Assembly: GCA_945871045.1 (NCBI GenBank)
Contig: CAMBUC010000146.1
Span: 1-5,772, forward strand
Reading direction: 5' to 3'
Length of the DNA stretch: 5,772 nt
Source: an uncultured bacterium
Lineage (GTDB): Bacteria; Bacillota; Clostridia; Lachnospirales; Lachnospiraceae
Shown: in pieces, positions 1-5,772 of the stretch
How the letters are laid out: the number at the start of each line of letters is the position of its first letter
How positions within the stretch are numbered: position 1 is the stretch's first letter
Position numbers and translations under genes: made by a program
Notes under the pieces: generated by a model
Seen by the model: the letters and a program-made list of their open reading frames with translations, nothing else
Databases searched by the model: none
What the model was told of the DNA's origin: nothing

Positions 1-1
1 C

Positions 2-2041
2 ACCGGTGCAGAGCAGACACAGACAGTATCAAGTGTGACCTGTAACAATTTGCCTGTGACCTATACTGTAAGCGGCAATACCGGAACAAATGCCGATAAT
101 TATACGTTGACCGTGACCGGAACAGGCAACTTTACCGGAACAGCAACAACAAACTTTACGATCAGCAAGAAATCCTTGACAGGAACCGATCAGACTCTGC
201 TTGTGAAAAAGAATCAGGCGAAGGATATTACCTATGATTTGAGTAAACTGTTGCCGGAGAGCGTGACCGGAGAGACAACCTATGCAGTTGGTGCGGTGAC
301 AAATGACAACGGAGTGTTGAATACTGATCCGGTAAATTCAGATATTACAGACGGCAAACTGACACTGCATATCGCAAGTGTAGATAGTGCAGGCAAGACA
401 GCCACCGTACAAATCACATTTACAAACAGCAACTACGATATTTCTACAGTAACCCTAACGGTTCAGACCACAGACAAGACACCGGTAACTCTTTCCGGCG
501 TGACCTGTGGCAACCGTGTATATAACTCAGAAGCCTATACTTATACAGGCACACCGGTATGGAAGACCGAGGAGAATGTAACCGTAACCGGTGAAACTAC
601 GGTAGCTTATTATGAAGTGAAGTATCATACCGAAGATATGATCGAACAAGTTCCGTTGCAGGATGCTCCCACAAATGCAGGAAACTATTGGGCTACATTT
701 ACTATTATATCTGATGCCTATGAGGGAACAGCAAGTTACAGCTTTGAGATCACCGAAGCACAGATCACAGTAGCGGCTAAAAATAAGAATATCTATGTCG
801 GCGATACGGTTCCGGATCTGACGAACCCGAAAGCCGGAACGGACTATACCGTCACGGGCTTATGTGGAACCGATGCTCTGGGTGGTACGGCAACGATGTC
901 ATATGCACAGGAGCCGGACAACACAAAGACCGGAACCTATGAGATACTGATCAGTGGTCTGACAGTTCCGCCAGGAGATAACTATACGATTGCATTTACA
1001 AAAGGAACTTTGACGATCACAACAAAGCCATCTGGTGGTGGAAGCAGTTCCAGCGGTTCTTCCGATATCGGCAGCAGTTCTGGCGGATCATCCGGCGGAG
1101 CAGCAGGCGGGGCTGGAGATAAGCCCGCTGATTCAGACAATACCACAACCACCACGAACAAGGACGGTTCTACCACGACCACCAAGACCGAGACGGACGC
1201 CAACGGCAATACCGTCACCACAACTACCACGGTAGCAACGGACGGCTCCACAACGGAAAAGGTACAGGCGACCCAGACAAATGCAGCAGGCAAGGAAGTG
1301 GAAGTTACTACTACCACAAAGACCGATGCGAACGGAAACGTCACCGGCGTGACTGAGAAGACTGCCATTGACAATATCGCAAAGGATACAACTGCCACCG
1401 TTACTGTAAAGACTGACGGAGACGGAAACGTCACTTCTGCCAAGGCGAGCATCACCAAGACCAGCGACAGTTCAAAGGTATCGCTGAGCGGTAAGGTGCT
1501 CGGACAGATCACCGAGGCTGCCGGAGCAGACACGAAGGTGCGTGTGACAATGACGGTAAAGGATCGTGAAGGAAATACGAAGTACAAGGTACAGGCGAAT
1601 GCCGAAGAACTCGTTCCGAACGAGAAACTGTATATTTACAAACTGGATACAAAGACCGGAACATACACGATGGTGAACGCCAAGGAGTACAAGGTCACAA
1701 AGGCTGGAACCGTTACGGTCAACATGACGAAAAAGGCGACTTACGAACTTGTCACGGCAAAGGAATCCAAGGCGATCACAAAAGAGATCGTTGCAACAGT
1801 GAAACCTGCCAAGAGCAGCAAGAACCTTTCCGAAGGCAAGAAAACTACCTTCAAGTTCTCTGCCAAGTTGGATATGGACAATGTAAAGAGCATTACCTAT
1901 GCCACATCCAAGCAATCCGTCGTAACGGTCAGCAAGAAGGGAACGATCACAGCAGTGAACGCCGGAACCGCTACGATCAAGGCAACCGTCACCTTAAAGA
2001 ACGGCACAAAAAAGACGATCAAGATGACGATCATTGTGTAG
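2..2041 (+). CDS. Large secreted/surface protein with Ig-like (MBG, Big_2) modules, 5'-partial
   Basis: The frame is open from the first bases of the window, so the true start lies upstream; the GTG at 35 is an internal Val codon without a ribosome binding site. Visible modules, in nucleotides: the end of one MBG/YDG-like Ig module (2-166), a beta-rich module (about 173-478), a YDG-like module with the typical 'TNAGNYWATFTI' pattern (479-754), an MBG_2-like module (755-1024), a Ser/Gly linker (1028-1141), a Thr-rich repeat stretch (1142-1456), a small beta domain (about 1475-1775), and a C-terminal Big_2-like domain (about 1793-2038) with the family's 'GTITAVNAGTATIKAT' signature. The protein ends in the Big_2 domain: no LPxTG sorting signal or C-terminal membrane segment is present, so any wall attachment must come from the missing N-terminal part. 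Such modules usually form extracellular stalks of adhesins or carbohydrate-active proteins; the actual function cannot be read from this part. A terminator follows about 90 bases downstream. Confidence 0.5.
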   Translation, partial: TGAEQTQTVSSVTCNNLPVTYTVSGNTGTNADNYTLTVTGTGNFTGTATTNFTISKKSLTGTDQTLLVKKNQAKDITYDLSKLLPESVTGETTYAVGAVTNDNGVLNTDPVNSDITDGKLTLHIASVDSAGKTATVQITFTNSNYDISTVTLTVQTTDKTPVTLSGVTCGNRVYNSEAYTYTGTPVWKTEENVTVTGETTVAYYEVKYHTEDMIEQVPLQDAPTNAGNYWATFTIISDAYEGTASYSFEITEAQITVAAKNKNIYVGDTVPDLTNPKAGTDYTVTGLCGTDALGGTATMSYAQEPDNTKTGTYEILISGLTVPPGDNYTIAFTKGTLTITTKPSGGGSSSSGSSDIGSSSGGSSGGAAGGAGDKPADSDNTTTTTNKDGSTTTTKTETDANGNTVTTTTTVATDGSTTEKVQATQTNAAGKEVEVTTTTKTDANGNVTGVTEKTAIDNIAKDTTATVTVKTDGDGNVTSAKASITKTSDSSKVSLSGKVLGQITEAAGADTKVRVTMTVKDREGNTKYKVQANAEELVPNEKLYIYKLDTKTGTYTMVNAKEYKVTKAGTVTVNMTKKATYELVTAKESKAITKEIVATVKPAKSSKNLSEGKKTTFKFSAKLDMDNVKSITYATSKQSVVTVSKKGTITAVNAGTATIKATVTLKNGTKKTIKMTIIV
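1142..1456 (+). repeat. Thr-rich 13-15-residue repeat stretch inside the surface protein
   Basis: The protein repeats a pattern of Thr/Val-rich strand followed by a turn such as KDGS, ANGN, TDGS, AAGK, ANGN, GDGN. The turn glycines have codons at 1166, 1205, 1244, 1289, 1334 and 1424, which gives steps of 13, 13, 15, 15 and 30 (2 x 15) codons; the unit around 1379 has a degenerate turn (NIAK). Regular strand-turn spacing suggests a repetitive beta structure used as an extracellular spacer, and the Thr density could allow O-glycosylation. Both readings are inference. The DNA is A/C-rich and nearly T-free on this strand. Confidence 0.5.
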
Positions 2042-2131
2042 GGACGTTTCTTCTGCCACGCCCATCGCCCATTGCCACGAAGAGCGCCCTTTGTCACGAA
2101 AGAGGATAACCTGTTTGAGAATTTTATCACA

Positions 2132-2166
2132 CCGGGTGGACACGTACTGTCCACCCGGCTTCTTTT
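2132..2166 (+). terminator. Rho-independent terminator after the surface-protein gene
   Basis: A perfect 11-bp stem pairs CCGGGTGGACA (2132-2142) with TGTCCACCCGG (2148-2158) around a five-base loop, followed by the T-rich run CTTCTTTT. It lies about 90 bases after the stop of the surface-protein gene and upstream of the next promoter, so it separates the two transcription units. The tail is interrupted by C residues and is therefore weaker than that of the terminator at 3888. Confidence 0.5.
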
Positions 2167-2189
2167 CGCGGTTAAATCTGGCAAAGAAA

Positions 2190-2218
2190 TTGACATTCCG
2201 GATACTTCAAAATATAAT
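2190..2218 (+). promoter_or_regulatory. Full-consensus sigma-70/SigA promoter of the ATPase-nuclease gene
   Basis: The -35 box TTGACA (2190-2195) and the -10 box TATAAT (2213-2218) both match consensus at all six positions, with the ideal 17-bp spacer. The expected transcription start is near 2225, giving a leader of about 40 bases before the ATG at 2267. Such a promoter implies strong basal transcription unless repressed; inverted repeats around the -10 box are described under findings. Confidence 0.5.
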
Positions 2219-2254
2219 AAATCTGAGAAGTAGGTGTTTTGAAATCAGCAGAGC

Positions 2255-2261
2255 GAGGTGA
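2255..2261 (+). promoter_or_regulatory. Ribosome binding site that fixes the ATG at 2267
   Basis: GAGGTGA lies five bases before the ATG at 2267. The GTG at 2258 would open a frame three codons longer but sits inside this Shine-Dalgarno sequence, so it is not a plausible start. The resulting N-terminus MGVYFNP matches the usual MGxYLNP opening of this protein family. Confidence 0.5.
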
Positions 2262-2266
2262 CGGAC

Positions 2267-3844
2267 ATGGGAGTGTATTTTAACCCAAGGAACGAAAGTT
2301 ATCAGAGAGCAAGAAATAGCCGGATCTTTATTGATAAAACAGGTTTAATAGAATATTTGAACCAACGATTATCTACAGAAGAAAACTGTATTGCTTTAAG
2401 TCATGCCAGACGTTTTGGAAAGTCTCATGCAGCGGGAATGATTGATGCCTATTATAGTCGTGGGTGCGACTCCTCAAAACTGTTTGATGACACCAAAATT
2501 GCAGAAAGTGCTGATTACCGTAAGTATATGAATCAGTACAATGTGATTCATCTTGATATATCCTCATTTTGGGACTTCTATAAGGACAATATTGTGGAGA
2601 AAATTGTTGAATATATTTATAAAGATTTTAAAAAATCTTTTGGAGATGAACTTGATTATCAGGACAATATCAGTTATGTGTTAATGAAAATTTATCAAAA
2701 GACAAATAATCCCTTCGTTATTATTATTGATGAATGGGATTGTGTCATCAGAAACAGCAATGATAAAGAATTAGTTCATAAATATCTGCAGTTCCTTCAT
2801 TCCCTGTTTAAGTCAGAAGAATCAAAATCTTTTCTGGCATTGGCATATATTACAGGAATTCTGCCAATTAAGAAGATTCAGGACGAATCGGCTCTTAACA
2901 ATTTCAGGGAATACACCATGCTGGATTCTTATCCCATCACAGAGTACTATGGATTTACAGAAGGGGAAGTGAGAACTCTCTGCAGGGAATATGATATGGA
3001 TTTTGAATCAACGAAAGCCTGGTATAACGGATATCTGATTGATGATGTTCATATGTATAATCCTAATTCTGTGTCAATGGCTATGGATAGACATAAATTT
3101 GATTCCTACTGGAAAAATACATCATCCTTTGCATCCATTAACACATTTATTACCATGAATTATGCAGGATTAAAAGACGATGTTATGACTATGCTTGCAG
3201 GAGGCAAAGTAAGGGTTAATACGAATACCTTTCAGAATGATTTTTTCACAGTGGCATCAAAAGATGATGCATTAACAGCACTGATCCATTTGGGATATCT
3301 TGGATATGATGCAGACAGAAAGAGTACGTTTATTCCAAACTATGAGGTTGCCACTGCATTTGAGGCTGCGTTACAAACGGGAGAATGGAAGGAGATCGCA
3401 AAGGCAATCTCCACTTGTGATGAATTGTTAGATGAGACCATTGATGGCAACGCGGACAGAGTGGCAGAACTGGTTGAACTGGCACATGAAACCTACACAT
3501 CGGTCTTAAACTACAATGATGAGAATTCCTTAAGTTGTGTTCTCACCATGGCGTACTTTACTGCCCCGGCATATTATGACATAATTCGTGAGCACCCGGC
3601 TGGCAAGGGGTACGCAGACTTTATATTCAGACCAAGAGACAATGCGGGGTGGAGACCGGCGATGGTAGTGGAACTTAAGTACAATCAGTCCGCAGATACC
3701 GCCATTCGGCAGATTAAGGAAAAGAGATATCAGGGAGCCTTGTCAGGATATGGTGATAAGATTCTTTTGGTTGGAATTAACTATGACACAGATGGCAAAG
3801 ATCAGAAGCACCATACCTGTGTCATTGAAGAATGGATGGAATAG
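2267..3844 (+). CDS. AAA-ATPase_like / PD-(D/E)XK nuclease-domain protein (DUF1703 type)
   Basis: This 525-residue protein matches a family, abundant in gut Clostridia and Bacteroidetes, that joins an N-terminal AAA-ATPase_like domain to a C-terminal PD-(D/E)XK nuclease-superfamily domain (formerly DUF1703). Visible landmarks: MGVYFNP and 'FIDKTGLIEYLN' at the N-terminus; a Walker A-like RRFGKS at 48-53; a Walker B-like VIIIDEWD at 151-158; YITG at 194-197; 'AWYNGY' and 'MYNPNSV' at 251-269; and the nuclease core at D451 (GYAD), E469-x-K471 (VVELKY) and Q482 (QIKEKRY). Family members usually read RPRRFGKS; here the Pro is Ala (HARRFGKS). All expected nuclease residues are present, so it looks intact and full length. 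The start is chosen from the ribosome binding site at 2255. It is transcribed alone, between its own promoter and terminator. The biological role is not established: nucleic-acid cleavage or a defence/mobile-element role is inference. Most of the gene is A+T-rich, but the nuclease part is clearly richer in G+C. Confidence 0.5.
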   Translation: MGVYFNPRNESYQRARNSRIFIDKTGLIEYLNQRLSTEENCIALSHARRFGKSHAAGMIDAYYSRGCDSSKLFDDTKIAESADYRKYMNQYNVIHLDISSFWDFYKDNIVEKIVEYIYKDFKKSFGDELDYQDNISYVLMKIYQKTNNPFVIIIDEWDCVIRNSNDKELVHKYLQFLHSLFKSEESKSFLALAYITGILPIKKIQDESALNNFREYTMLDSYPITEYYGFTEGEVRTLCREYDMDFESTKAWYNGYLIDDVHMYNPNSVSMAMDRHKFDSYWKNTSSFASINTFITMNYAGLKDDVMTMLAGGKVRVNTNTFQNDFFTVASKDDALTALIHLGYLGYDADRKSTFIPNYEVATAFEAALQTGEWKEIAKAISTCDELLDETIDGNADRVAELVELAHETYTSVLNYNDENSLSCVLTMAYFTAPAYYDIIREHPAGKGYADFIFRPRDNAGWRPAMVVELKYNQSADTAIRQIKEKRYQGALSGYGDKILLVGINYDTDGKDQKHHTCVIEEWME

Positions 3845-3887
3845 AAGCGTTCATACTTGACAATCTGGAAGAAAACATATGGATTAT

Positions 3888-3918
3888 AGGCACACAGATG
3901 ATTCTGTGTGCCTTTTTT
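3888..3918 (+). terminator. Strong Rho-independent terminator after the ATPase-nuclease gene
   Basis: GGCACACAGA (3889-3898) pairs perfectly with TCTGTGTGCC (3903-3912) around a four-base loop, with one extra A-T pair (3888/3913), followed directly by six T residues. It begins 44 bases after the stop codon and closes the single-gene unit that starts at the 2190 promoter. Confidence 0.5.
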
Positions 3919-4069
3919 CTACTTCAAAAAAATTTTAAATAGTCATTGTAATTCATAGGGGTTTGCACCAGTTGGAGTATGTATAACGACGTTACCTGGC
4001 GAAAGAGCAATCGTATCGGAGCATACTGTTTCATAAAATAAAAATATTTATGTTTTTGAAAGCCATCTC
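3919..4069 (+). other. Intergenic stretch with no supported gene; site of the missing 5' end of the next gene
   Basis: This A+T-rich stretch lies between the terminator and the truncated DUF4143 gene. No frame encodes a Walker A sequence or another recognisable N-terminal part of that gene. The reading frame of the DUF4143 gene is closed by a TAA at 4034-4036. The minus-strand frame ending at about 3947 reads 'LSPGNVVIHTPTGANPYELQ' before a stop and could be the tail of a lost gene, but it has no start codon. TTGCAC (3963) and TATAAC (3982) are only 13 bp apart, too close to act as a promoter pair. Confidence 0.5.
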
Positions 4070-5110
4070 TTGTTCTTCATTGATTTTATGGATTTGGCGT
4101 ATGAGGAAATAAAGGAATATCATGCGCTGCACTCCTATGTGGAGGAACATTATCAGTTCGGAAAAATAAACTATCTTTTTGTTGATGAAGTCCAGATGTG
4201 TCCGAAATTTGAGTTGGCAATCAACAGCCTTTATTCGAAAGGAAAGTACGACATCTATGTAACTGGTTCCAATGCCTTTTTACTGAGTGCGGATTTGGCG
4301 ACTCTTTTCACTGGTCGCTATATTGAAATCCATGTGTTTCCTTTTAGTTTCCGGGAATATTGCCGGTATTACGATGATGTCACAGATAAGGATAAACTCT
4401 TTGATGATTATTCTATGAAGGGCGGTCTGGCAGGTTCTTACGCTTACAGAACAGAGGAAGACAGGACCAACTATATCAAGGAAGTCTATGAAACGATTGT
4501 CACAAGAGATCTGGTGCAAAAATACGCTCTGCCGGATACTTGGGTCTTGCAGCGTCTGAGCGAGTTCCTTATGGACAACATTAGTAATCTGACTTCTCCT
4601 AATAAGGTTAGTCAGATGCTGACAGCAAATGAGACCCCCACCAATCATGTAACCATTGGCAAGTACATCAAGTATTTGTGCAATGCTTTCGTGTTTTATG
4701 ATATTAAGCGATATGACATTCGTGGTAAAAAATATCTTGAAAGTTCTGAGAAGTTCTATTTGTGTGATACCGGTATTCGATATGCAATACTTGGCAGCAG
4801 AAATATGGATTATGGAAGAGTCTATGAGAACATCGTCTGCATTGAACTCATTCGTCGTGGATACGATGTCTATGTTGGAAAACTATATCAAAAAGAAATT
4901 GACTTTGTTGCTCAGAGAGGAAGCGAGAAAATTTACATTCAGGTGAGCGATAACATCTCGGGACAGGAAACCTTTGAGAGAGAATGTTCTCCGCTACTTC
5001 AAATTCGAGATGCATACCCCAAAATGATCATTGCCCGAACCAGGCATCCGAAATATAGCTATGAAGGAATTGAGGTTCACGATATAGCTGATTGGTTGCT
5101 GCAAGGATGA
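4070..5110 (+). pseudogene. N-terminally truncated AAA_14 / DUF4143 ATPase
   Basis: The frame encodes most of an ATPase with an AAA_14 domain followed by DUF4143. Counting from the TTG at 4070: Walker B YLFVDEVQ at 35-42, sensor-like TGSNAFLLS at 65-73, 'TGRYIEIHVFPFSFREY' at 81-97, then DUF4143 with 'GGLAGSY', 'YETIVTRDLVQKY', 'KFYLCDTGIRYA', 'YENIVCIELIRRGYDVYVGK' and EIDFVAQ (276-282), ending YIQVS. Relatives are about 400 residues and begin with a Walker A P-loop (GxRRxGKS-like) that is absent here; roughly 55-70 residues are missing. Upstream in frame only 11 codons precede a TAA at 4034-4036. Neither the TTG at 4070 nor the ATG at 4088 has a recognisable ribosome binding site, and no promoter is seen. 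ATP binding should be lost, so it is called a pseudogene, although about 340 codons remain open without frameshift. Such proteins are widespread in gut anaerobes and archaea with no firm role; the DUF4143 end resembles degenerate nuclease folds. A short translated fragment cannot be excluded. Confidence 0.5.
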
Positions 5111-5118
5111 AAAATCTT

Positions 5119-5147
5119 TTGACGGAAGTCATCCCGTAGTGTATAAT
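5119..5147 (+). promoter_or_regulatory. Strong sigma-70/SigA promoter of metH
   Basis: The -35 box TTGACG (5119-5124; five of six consensus) and the -10 box TATAAT (5142-5147; six of six) are separated by 17 bp. The -35 box starts only nine bases after the stop of the truncated DUF4143 gene, and no terminator lies between. Transcription should start near 5154, leaving a leader of about 78 bases, too short for a SAM-I, cobalamin or T-box riboswitch. Confidence 0.5.
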
Positions 5148-5169
5148 ACCTCCGTATTAACCGGGAGAA

Positions 5170-5192
5170 AGGAACATTCAATGACCGCCTAA
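5170..5192 (+). promoter_or_regulatory. Shine-Dalgarno plus three-codon leader ORF (Met-Thr-Ala-stop) ahead of metH
   Basis: AGGA (5170-5173), within GGGAGAAAGGAAC, stands seven bases before an ATG at 5181 that reads Met-Thr-Ala and stops at TAA (5190-5192). This is the best ribosome binding site in the metH leader, yet it serves only a mini-ORF that is in frame with metH, 17 codons upstream. It may be a regulatory mini-ORF or the remains of an older metH start; the sequence alone does not decide. Confidence 0.5.
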
Positions 5193-5231
5193 GATATTTG
5201 GATCAGAGATTTGGATGATATGTGAAAAAAC

Positions 5232-5772
5232 ATGACAAGAGAAGAATTTCGCAAATGGATAGAAAGCCGGGTGGTTGTTCTCGACGGCGCCACCGGCACG
5301 AACTTACAGAAGGCGGGTATGCCCACCGGGGTATGCCCGGAGAAATGGATCTTAGAGCATCCAAAGGCGCTTGTTGACCTTCAGAAAGAATATGTGAAGG
5401 CAGGAACAGATATCGTATATGCACCGACCTTTACGGCCAGCCGGATCAAATTGGAGGAGTATGGTCTTTCCGATCGTTTAGAGGAGATGAACCGGTCGCT
5501 TGTGGCACTTTCAAAGGAAGCGGTGGCAGGCGGCAGCGCTTTGGTTGCAGGTGATCTTACAATGACCGGAAAACAGCTGGCACCCATCGGAGATCTCCCT
5601 TTTGAGACGCTGGTTGACGTGTACAAGGAACAGGCGCGGGTATTGGCAGATGCAGGTGTGGATCTGTTTGTGGTAGAAACGATGATGAGCCTGCAGGAGA
5701 CCCGTGCAGCATTGATCGCGATCCGCGAAGTGTGTGACCTGCCGATAATGGCCAGCCTTACCTACGAATCCG
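5232..5772 (+). CDS. metH: Homocysteine S-methyltransferase (B12-dependent methionine synthase type), 3'-partial
   Basis: The 180 visible codons encode the N-terminal part of a homocysteine S-methyltransferase barrel: LDGATGTNLQ (residues 17-26), 'MPTGVCPEKW' (30-39), 'YVKAGTDIVYAPTFTASRIKLEEYGL' signature at 54-79, GDLTMTG (107-113), and 'DAGVDLFVVETMMSLQETRAAL' at 140-161. The family transfers a methyl group to homocysteine to give methionine in the cytoplasm; the wording of these motifs is that of the clostridial corrinoid-dependent MetH form, which usually continues with pterin- and cobalamin-binding domains. Those domains and the zinc-binding Cys residues lie beyond the right edge, so a B12-independent homocysteine methyltransferase cannot be excluded. 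The ATG at 5232 is the only good start, because a TGA at 5223-5225 closes the frame upstream and the family start MTREEF fits; its own ribosome binding site is weak (only GTGA before AAAAAAC). The gene is clearly richer in G+C than the two ATPase genes upstream. Confidence 0.5.
   Translation, partial: MTREEFRKWIESRVVVLDGATGTNLQKAGMPTGVCPEKWILEHPKALVDLQKEYVKAGTDIVYAPTFTASRIKLEEYGLSDRLEEMNRSLVALSKEAVAGGSALVAGDLTMTGKQLAPIGDLPFETLVDVYKEQARVLADAGVDLFVVETMMSLQETRAALIAIREVCDLPIMASLTYES

Noticed and set aside
982..1587. A 201-codon open frame on the minus strand inside the surface-protein gene
   Set aside because: It is the mirror of the T-poor, Thr-rich coding sequence, which rarely yields stop codons in antisense; the product is a Val/Ser/Pro-rich low-complexity string with no ribosome binding site.
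1472..1915. Minus-strand 147-codon frame, and similar antisense frames at 1897-2196, 4280-4648 and 5203-5626
   Set aside because: They overlap well-supported + strand domains, lack ribosome binding sites and show no recognisable motifs.
2034..2261. A 75-codon + strand frame between the surface-protein and ATPase genes
   Set aside because: It runs straight through the terminator hairpin and the consensus promoter, starts inside the upstream gene's end, and its product resembles no family.
3857..3887. TTGACA at 3857 with GATTAT at 3882 as a promoter after the ATPase-nuclease gene
   Set aside because: The spacer is 19 bp, the -10 box matches only four of six, and transcription would start inside the terminator hairpin.
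2267..5110. The two ATPase genes as one operon-encoded defence system
   Set aside because: A strong terminator separates them, the second gene lacks its start and Walker A region, and no promoter drives it.
5148..5231. SAM, cobalamin or T-box riboswitch ahead of metH
   Set aside because: Only about 78 bases lie between the expected transcription start and the ATG, and no conserved core of these riboswitches or intrinsic terminator is visible.
1..5772. CRISPR array, tRNA, rRNA, insertion sequence or attachment site
   Set aside because: No regularly spaced 25-40-base repeats, cloverleaf-like sequence, transposase motif, terminal inverted repeats or flanking direct repeats were found on reading both strands.

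Overview
The window looks like chromosomal DNA of a gut-type Clostridia, most likely Lachnospiraceae. The grounds are the Ig-like/MBG-type surface protein, two ATPase-nuclease genes of families common in that group, AGGAG-type ribosome binding sites with TTGACA/TATAAT promoters, and a corrinoid-type methionine synthase start. This placement is by recognition and inference; no search was run.

Layout, all genes on the + strand. (1) 2-2041: the 3' part of a large secreted or surface protein, open at the left edge, made of bacterial Ig-like modules, a Ser/Gly linker, a Thr-rich repeat stretch and a C-terminal Big_2-like domain. It is followed by an 11-bp terminator hairpin. (2) 2190-3918: a self-contained single-gene unit. 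It has a full-consensus promoter (TTGACA, 17 bp, TATAAT), a good ribosome binding site, an AAA-ATPase_like/PD-(D/E)XK protein of 525 aa, and a strong terminator. (3) 4070-5110: the remainder of a second, unrelated-family ATPase (AAA_14 plus DUF4143). It has lost its N-terminal Walker A region, so it is read here as a truncated pseudogene with a long intact frame. (4) 5119-5772: a strong promoter starting only a few bases after that gene, a short leader, and the first 180 codons of a homocysteine methyltransferase (MetH type), open at the right edge.

The housekeeping metH gene and the surface-protein gene are visibly richer in G+C than most of the two ATPase genes. That fits an accessory insert placed between two resident genes, although no insertion sequence, integrase or attachment site is visible. 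The genes do not form one operon: terminators and promoters separate them. The most notable points are the insulated ATPase-nuclease unit, the long undegraded frame of the Walker-A-less DUF4143 gene, and the metH leader, where the best ribosome binding site serves a three-codon ORF rather than metH itself.
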